Origin: JBCCRH01 sp039208045
GTDB taxonomy: Bacteria > Bacteroidota > Bacteroidia > Chitinophagales > Saprospiraceae
DNA: 27,380 nt
Direction: 5' to 3'
Assembly: GCA_039208045.1 (NCBI GenBank)
Contig: JBCCRH010000024.1
Span: 1-27,380, forward strand
Below the pieces are notes generated by a model that had not been told where the DNA came from, did no database searches, and saw only the letters and a list, made by a program, of their open reading frames with translations. The position numbers and the translations under genes were made by a program. Of the stretch, positions 23,488 through 27,380 are shown piece by piece. Each line of letters starts with the position of its first letter. The stretch's first letter is position 1.

Positions 23488-24522
23488 TCAGGAGAAAAGA
23501 ATTTCTCCATCAAAAATTCCTGCTAATGTGCCATTATCATCAGCTATGGCTTGCTCAGCTGTCACAAAGAAAGCATCGAGATAATTGCTGATGCTCGTGC
23601 GTTCGCTTCCATTTAATAGAGGGAATTGATTACACAGGCGCATAATGGTCTTTTTGTGTTGCACTACGAGCGACAGTTGTGCTTCTAGTCGCGCTACGTC
23701 CTTACCCCGCCATTGAAAAAAGCGTTCCTTAACATCGTCAATAGGCAGGTTGGGGTGTGGTTGTGCGTAGGGTGCGTCGATCAGACCACTGTAATCAAAA
23801 TCATAAGGGACAGGGATGGGCGCAGATTGCGCTGCTGTTTGAATGAGTTTGATATTGTGGTATCTACTGATATTCCAATCGGTGTTTCCAATCATGTACT
23901 GAAAGATGGCTAAGCGGTGGTAGTCATTCTGAGCCACCGTTTTTACTTTTTTATCTTTCATCAGCCGACCACCAAGTCGATGCGCCAAGGCATTATGATG
24001 CTCTAGCAAAAAAGCATAGTGCGTAGTGGAAGGCATTGTACTGTGTTCGTCTACGTAGCGTAGCTTGATAAGTTGCACTTTGAAGCTTTTTTCTGTTAGA
24101 GTATTATATATTTTATAAGCCAAATACTCTTTCAGCACGAGTGAAGAATCTTCTACACAATGAGTTACCAACTTAAGGGTACGGGCTGGGAACAGCTTAT
24201 ATTTTTCTACATCAGTTGCTGAAAAGCGCAATTTTAAAGGAGGGAAGGCACAAATCTTATTACGTGTTTTGCCTCTCGTCTTTACTTCTATTTGGAAGGT
24301 ATCTTTTCCAGGCCATCTTAGCTCTGCCGTCTGGTACTCGCGCGTCTTTTGCTCAGTTAGAGAGGGTAAGGAGGTATGAAGTACTAATTCTGGCACTTCC
24401 TCTTCAGCTATAAATACATCAATCAAGCTTTGATCGGCCAAAGGAGGAGGCTCCTCTGAACAGCTAAAAGCAAATAATACAATCAAAAAAAGAAATAAAA
24501 AGGGGTATGGATGGTTCTTCAT
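23488..24522 (-). CDS. Lipoprotein resembling CotH-type kinases
   Basis: A 344-residue lipoprotein. The ATG at 24522 gives a lipoprotein signal (MKNHPYPFLFLFLIVLFAFS, then Cys), so it is preferred to the upstream ATG at 24609. The mature part has IEVKTRGKTRNKICAFPPLK, LVLKEYLAYKIYNTL, MIGNTDWNISRYHNIKLI and VPYDFDYSGLI in the order expected of CotH-like/secretory kinase folds: an Arg-Gly loop after a beta domain, a helix holding the Lys-Glu pair, a DWN...HN catalytic-loop-like motif and a DFD metal-binding-like motif. Kinase activity is inference; the relationship is by motif only. It has its own terminator and stands alone, diverging from the secreted-protein gene. Confidence 0.6.
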   Translation of the reverse strand: MKNHPYPFLFLFLIVLFAFSCSEEPPPLADQSLIDVFIAEEEVPELVLHTSLPSLTEQKTREYQTAELRWPGKDTFQIEVKTRGKTRNKICAFPPLKLRFSATDVEKYKLFPARTLKLVTHCVEDSSLVLKEYLAYKIYNTLTEKSFKVQLIKLRYVDEHSTMPSTTHYAFLLEHHNALAHRLGGRLMKDKKVKTVAQNDYHRLAIFQYMIGNTDWNISRYHNIKLIQTAAQSAPIPVPYDFDYSGLIDAPYAQPHPNLPIDDVKERFFQWRGKDVARLEAQLSLVVQHKKTIMRLCNQFPLLNGSERTSISNYLDAFFVTAEQAIADDNGTLAGIFDGEILFS

Positions 24523-24632
24523 GATATGGTATTGTGGCATAAAAAGATTCGTATACCAACAAGTATACTTACAAAAGTCACTGATTTTCAGGTGCATTCG
24601 ATGAAGCAAACGCCTGATTCGGCAGTTGCTAG

Positions 24633-24785
24633 CGTTATTTTGGTGAATATTTCAATTTGATCGATGAATGGATGGACTATGTGTATTCCAAATTTTTGGT
24701 ACTGGGGGCTGCTTCTCACCCAAAACAATTTGGTGCCAATCGGGTAGCATTAAAATTAAGTTTGCTAAATAAGGTGCTAAATTGA
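24633..24785 (+). pseudogene. Possible coding remnant without a start
   Basis: A frame open from a TAG at 24630 to the TGA at 24783-24785 reads RYFGEYFNLIDEWMDYVYSK and continues FLVLGAASHPKQFGANRV; it has normal-looking codon use but no ATG at its beginning. It may be the tail of a decayed gene, or chance. Family not recognised. The rest of the 24523-25015 gap shows only the promoter box listed separately. Confidence 0.22.
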
Positions 24786-24871
24786 CTCATTTTTCACATT
24801 TTTTTTACTTTAGGGTTAAAATAGTATTGCTATTGGTCAATCTAGGCGTAGATAACTCTTCTGCACTGCTC

Positions 24872-24879
24872 TACATTTG
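24872..24879 (+). promoter_or_regulatory. Bacteroidota -7 box upstream of the secreted-protein gene
   Basis: TACATTTG, an exact TAnnTTTG match, 136 bases before the ATG at 25016. It would give an untranslated leader of about 130 bases. No convincing -33 element was found. Confidence 0.4.
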
Positions 24880-25015
24880 TACTTGTAAGTTGTTGTGCAG
24901 GATTAAAAACTGCTTGTATTGGGCAGCACAACTGCCACACTTGCACCAGATGAATTGGCCGATTTTTTCTACAAGTCTGTGAAACACTATTTTTTTATCC
25001 AAAATGACTGTTAGT

Positions 25016-25621
25016 ATGAAAAAGATTATTCAAAATTCGATGAACATATTATTTCTCTTTGTTTTTGCAGCCCTTTCGCTACAAGCGGAAACTGGCGCAC
25101 CCACTATTCAGATGCACACTGTGGGCAATCAGAAAAAGGTGGCTGTAAAAATAGATAACTTAAAGCTAGATGCTACCTTGACTGTCAAGGATGATAAAGG
25201 AGCCATCTTAATTACAAAGGCCATCAACGCAGCTCAATCCTACGAGCAAGTACTGGTGGTTGATGCCTTACCTGCTGGCGACTATAAAGTAGTCATCACT
25301 ACTAAGTTAGCGGAGACGGTACAACCTTTTGAAGTATTAAAGAGTTCCGTAGAGCTAAAAGATTGGAAACGCAAAGTTTTCTATGCACCTGTGGTGCGCA
25401 AAACGGATAACTTTTTTGATCTCAATTGGATGAATGGCCGCCTTGGTGACATGAAAGTAAGCATCCTTGATGCAGCTGGACAGATTGTTTTTAAGGACAG
25501 TATGGATAACGTTTTTAAAGTAGAAAAGCGCTACCACACGGATCAGTTAGAGCGTGGTGCTTACACCTTACGCTTGGAAACGGATCACAAGACATACTAT
25601 GAAACACTGAAAGTGGATTAA
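25016..25621 (+). CDS. Small secreted protein with two beta-domain repeats
   Basis: A 201-residue exported protein. The ATG at 25016 starts a signal peptide (MKKIIQNSMNILFLFVFAAL, cut likely after LQA); an ATG four codons upstream at 25004 is also possible. Two similar units follow: ATLTVKDDKGAILITKAI with LPAGDYKVVI, and MKVSILDAAGQIVFKDSM with LERGAYTLRLET. Each looks like a seven-stranded beta-sandwich of the kind also used for T9SS sorting domains, and the second ends near the C-terminus (YYETLKVD), so it may itself be a sorting signal. No catalytic motif. Function unknown. Confidence 0.7.
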   Translation: MKKIIQNSMNILFLFVFAALSLQAETGAPTIQMHTVGNQKKVAVKIDNLKLDATLTVKDDKGAILITKAINAAQSYEQVLVVDALPAGDYKVVITTKLAETVQPFEVLKSSVELKDWKRKVFYAPVVRKTDNFFDLNWMNGRLGDMKVSILDAAGQIVFKDSMDNVFKVEKRYHTDQLERGAYTLRLETDHKTYYETLKVD

Positions 25622-25630
25622 TTAGGGCCA

Positions 25631-25711
25631 CGCGGATTACAAATCCACTGAGCGCGGGCCAAGCTTTAAAGAAAAAAGCCTAGCACGCGCTTACCCCGAT
25701 AGCAATCGGGG
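25631..25711. repeat. Palindromic repeats related to the 17.7-kb hairpin cluster
   Basis: GCGGATTACAAATCC (from 25632) followed by ACTGAGCGCGGGCC aligns with GCGGATTGCAAATCC and CGCTAGGCGCGTGCC at 17762-17790. A CCCCGAT/ATCGGGG hairpin (25694-25711) parallels CCCCCGA/TCGGGGG at 17702-17719. AATCCGCTA recurs at 25712-25720. The 25622-25935 gap otherwise holds a terminator and the upstream region of the next gene. Confidence 0.5.
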
Positions 25712-25733
25712 AATCCGCTATAGGTTTCATTGG

Positions 25734-25777
25734 GAGCCACTTGTACGCCTAGCGTGTGCAAGTGGCTCTTTGCTTTG
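25734..25777 (+). terminator. Strong hairpin terminator after the secreted-protein gene
   Basis: GAGCCACTTG (25734-25743) pairs with CAAGTGGCTC (25759-25768), and the stem continues inward for six more pairs including two G-T pairs around a five-base loop. It is followed by TTTGCTTTGC, T-rich on the plus strand. Confidence 0.7.
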
Positions 25778-25935
25778 CTGAAGGCTAGCTAGTCGAATTT
25801 TTACAAATTTTCAGCGGGAAAACTGGTAATTTTTTCTTGCAGGGGTCATATTTTCGCTAATCAAGACATCCATTATAAACTTCCGTGCTTTTTTCTATTT
25901 AGTAGAAAGCAGCCATGGGGTTAACTTTTTTGAAT

Positions 25936-27380
25936 ATGGCTCAAACAACCAATGCACCCACCGAAAGCAAAGCAACACAGCTCGAAGCAGGCACCTATGA
26001 GATTATTCAAAACCGCTTGCTGCAACAGACCGATGTACTCAAGCAACGCATAGAGCAACTCAATACGGCTCGCAAGACTGTCTTTGGGGCCATCGAAACC
26101 CAGCTGATTGCTAATGATCGCATTAACACCTCTAATTTTTGTATAGCTAGAGATATTATTGCCCTGGGTGATAACTGTATCTTTGGTTATAACGTACACA
26201 TTGGTCTGCGTTCGGGGATTAAGCTGGAAGATGTATTTAGCATCTATTCTTTTAATGACAATCGGTTTTTAGAGGCGGATTTGGGTATCCTACGCCATGA
26301 AAAGTTTGAGACAGATTTTCAGAATTTATACCGTTATTATAAAGATGCCTTCTTCGCACGATTTGTACGCCAGGGTACCTACCTCTATATGCTATTCCAG
26401 GTATCGGCTAACCCTAAGGATATTAAGGCCTTTAAGTGGTTAGTAAAAGGAACCACTATCGAATACATCGATGCGCGTAGTGAGCACGAAGTCCGCCTGC
26501 CAGAGCAGCATGAGTTTCGTTGGAATCGTGCTACGCGCGATATGCAGCGTATGGGCCGCCACCCGCATATCTCCATCTTGGATCGCATTTTTGTGGAAAC
26601 AGTAGGGGGCGATCTAACCATCAAAGTGGAAGATAACACGGATGATGGACGAGGAATTTATCGTGAAGAAGTAGACTTCAAAGACCAAACCCTGGATGAT
26701 GCGGAGTACTTCTACGCTGATTTGGGTAATTTAGTGGTGCTCAAAATACGACCTTACCAAGAGCGGGCTCGTTTTTTTATTTACAATGAAAAGATACAGC
26801 AGGTCAAGCGCATTAATGCCTTGGAGGATAGCGGAATTTTACTGCCAGACGGACATGGTTTAATTTTCCCCAATGGCTACTATCTACAAACAGGGGAGTT
26901 TAAGATTTTTGATCCTGACCTGCGTAATAAGCATTTTGTAGAGCGTATTAACTCGCCCAATGGCGAGGACTATCTGTATGTTTTTCACAATATCAAGAAA
27001 GGCACCTATGTGCTCATGCACTACAATTTGATAGAGCAGAAAGTGAATACGCCAATCATTTGCCATGGGTTCACGCTATTCCCCAATGGAGAATTGGCCT
27101 ACTTTAGAGCAGAGGAGGAGCCGACCAAGCATCATTTGGTGCAGCTTTGGCAAACGCCTTTTGTGGCAGGAGAGCAGGTACCTTCGGAGTATACGGATTC
27201 TTACCTCTACAAAGTGGGTAATAAAGATATTGTACGTGCTATGGCAGAAGCGTACGAAATACTCATCTTGGTCGGAAAAGACGATAGCTACTCGGATTTA
27301 TACAATGACCTAGCCAAGAAGTGTACCGATATATTGGATAGTTATTATTGGATTGATAAGCAGGAGGCTTTTTCCCTACA
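25936..27380 (+). CDS. DNA repair ATPase (DUF3686-type), N-terminal part, runs off the window
   Basis: The frame is open from the ATG at 25936 to the window end (481 codons seen). A second in-frame ATG lies at 25915. Residues about 15-65 are a helical, coiled-coil-like stretch, followed by NFCIARDIIALGDNCIFGYN and VHIGLRSGIKLEDVFSIY, the signature opening of the large proteins annotated as DNA repair ATPases, which normally continue for more than 1,000 residues into an AAA-type ATPase. The visible part contains the DUF3686-like beta-rich region (DADLGNLVVL-like stretch, KRINALEDSGILLPDGHGLI, then FPNGYYLQTGEFK). The ATPase motifs lie beyond the window, so the function is assigned by family only. 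Confidence 0.75.
   Translation, partial: MAQTTNAPTESKATQLEAGTYEIIQNRLLQQTDVLKQRIEQLNTARKTVFGAIETQLIANDRINTSNFCIARDIIALGDNCIFGYNVHIGLRSGIKLEDVFSIYSFNDNRFLEADLGILRHEKFETDFQNLYRYYKDAFFARFVRQGTYLYMLFQVSANPKDIKAFKWLVKGTTIEYIDARSEHEVRLPEQHEFRWNRATRDMQRMGRHPHISILDRIFVETVGGDLTIKVEDNTDDGRGIYREEVDFKDQTLDDAEYFYADLGNLVVLKIRPYQERARFFIYNEKIQQVKRINALEDSGILLPDGHGLIFPNGYYLQTGEFKIFDPDLRNKHFVERINSPNGEDYLYVFHNIKKGTYVLMHYNLIEQKVNTPIICHGFTLFPNGELAYFRAEEEPTKHHLVQLWQTPFVAGEQVPSEYTDSYLYKVGNKDIVRAMAEAYEILILVGKDDSYSDLYNDLAKKCTDILDSYYWIDKQEAFSL

Noticed and set aside
24782..24982. A 66-residue hydrophobic open frame before the secreted-protein gene
   Set aside because: It spans the promoter box at 24872-24879, is Cys- and Leu-rich without domain features, and fits a non-coding leader.

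Overview
The window looks like a chromosomal piece of a Bacteroidota bacterium, most likely Saprospiraceae-like. The evidence is C-terminal type IX secretion (T9SS) sorting domains, a sigma-70/FecR/STN surface-signalling set, a type B ribosomal protein L31, the Bacteroidota-type GlmU-like protein, lipoproteins with acidic residues after the lipobox, and TAnnTTTG-type -7 promoter boxes. The genus cannot be fixed from the sequence alone. No rRNA, tRNA, CRISPR array or transposase gene was seen.

Layout. 1-4215: three tandem, ATGA-overlapping genes for secreted T9SS cargo paralogues (the first is cut by the window edge), whose ends are almost identical while their middles differ. 4217-5189: a small zinc-finger protein and a four-helix membrane protein. 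5190-5894: 700 bp of repeat-rich DNA between two convergent genes, holding a G-rich tract, a long imperfect hairpin and three copies of a 13-21-13 palindromic unit. 5895-8181 (minus): a spermidine-synthase-like methyltransferase, a GlmU-like protein and L31. 8334-9597: Nudix hydrolase and an esterase, convergent. 9668-12145: an osmoprotectant-type ABC importer made of an ATPase and a permease fused to a substrate-binding domain whose two halves are in swapped (circularly permuted) order.

12203-18352 (minus, with one plus-strand gene): a surface-signalling locus. An ECF-like sigma factor is followed, after an interrupting XisI/DUF4058 gene pair, by a FecR-type anti-sigma factor, an unusual STN-domain protein carrying about eleven GLFN-type repeats, an outer-membrane beta-barrel protein, a 158-bp MITE-like inverted-repeat element and a GIN-domain lipoprotein. 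18442-23265 (minus): a pyruvate-kinase-like protein, a GH3-family adenylating enzyme and an M20 metallopeptidase, closely spaced. 23488-24522 (minus): a lipoprotein resembling CotH-type kinases. 25016-25621: a small secreted protein with two beta-domain repeats. 25936-end: the N-terminal 481 residues of a large DNA-repair-ATPase (DUF3686-type) protein.

The strongest points for follow-up are the permuted binding domain of the ABC importer, the self-registering gene-cassette architecture of the T9SS paralogues, the interrupted sigma/FecR locus with its non-TonB STN receptor, and three families of uncharacterised palindromic intergenic DNA.
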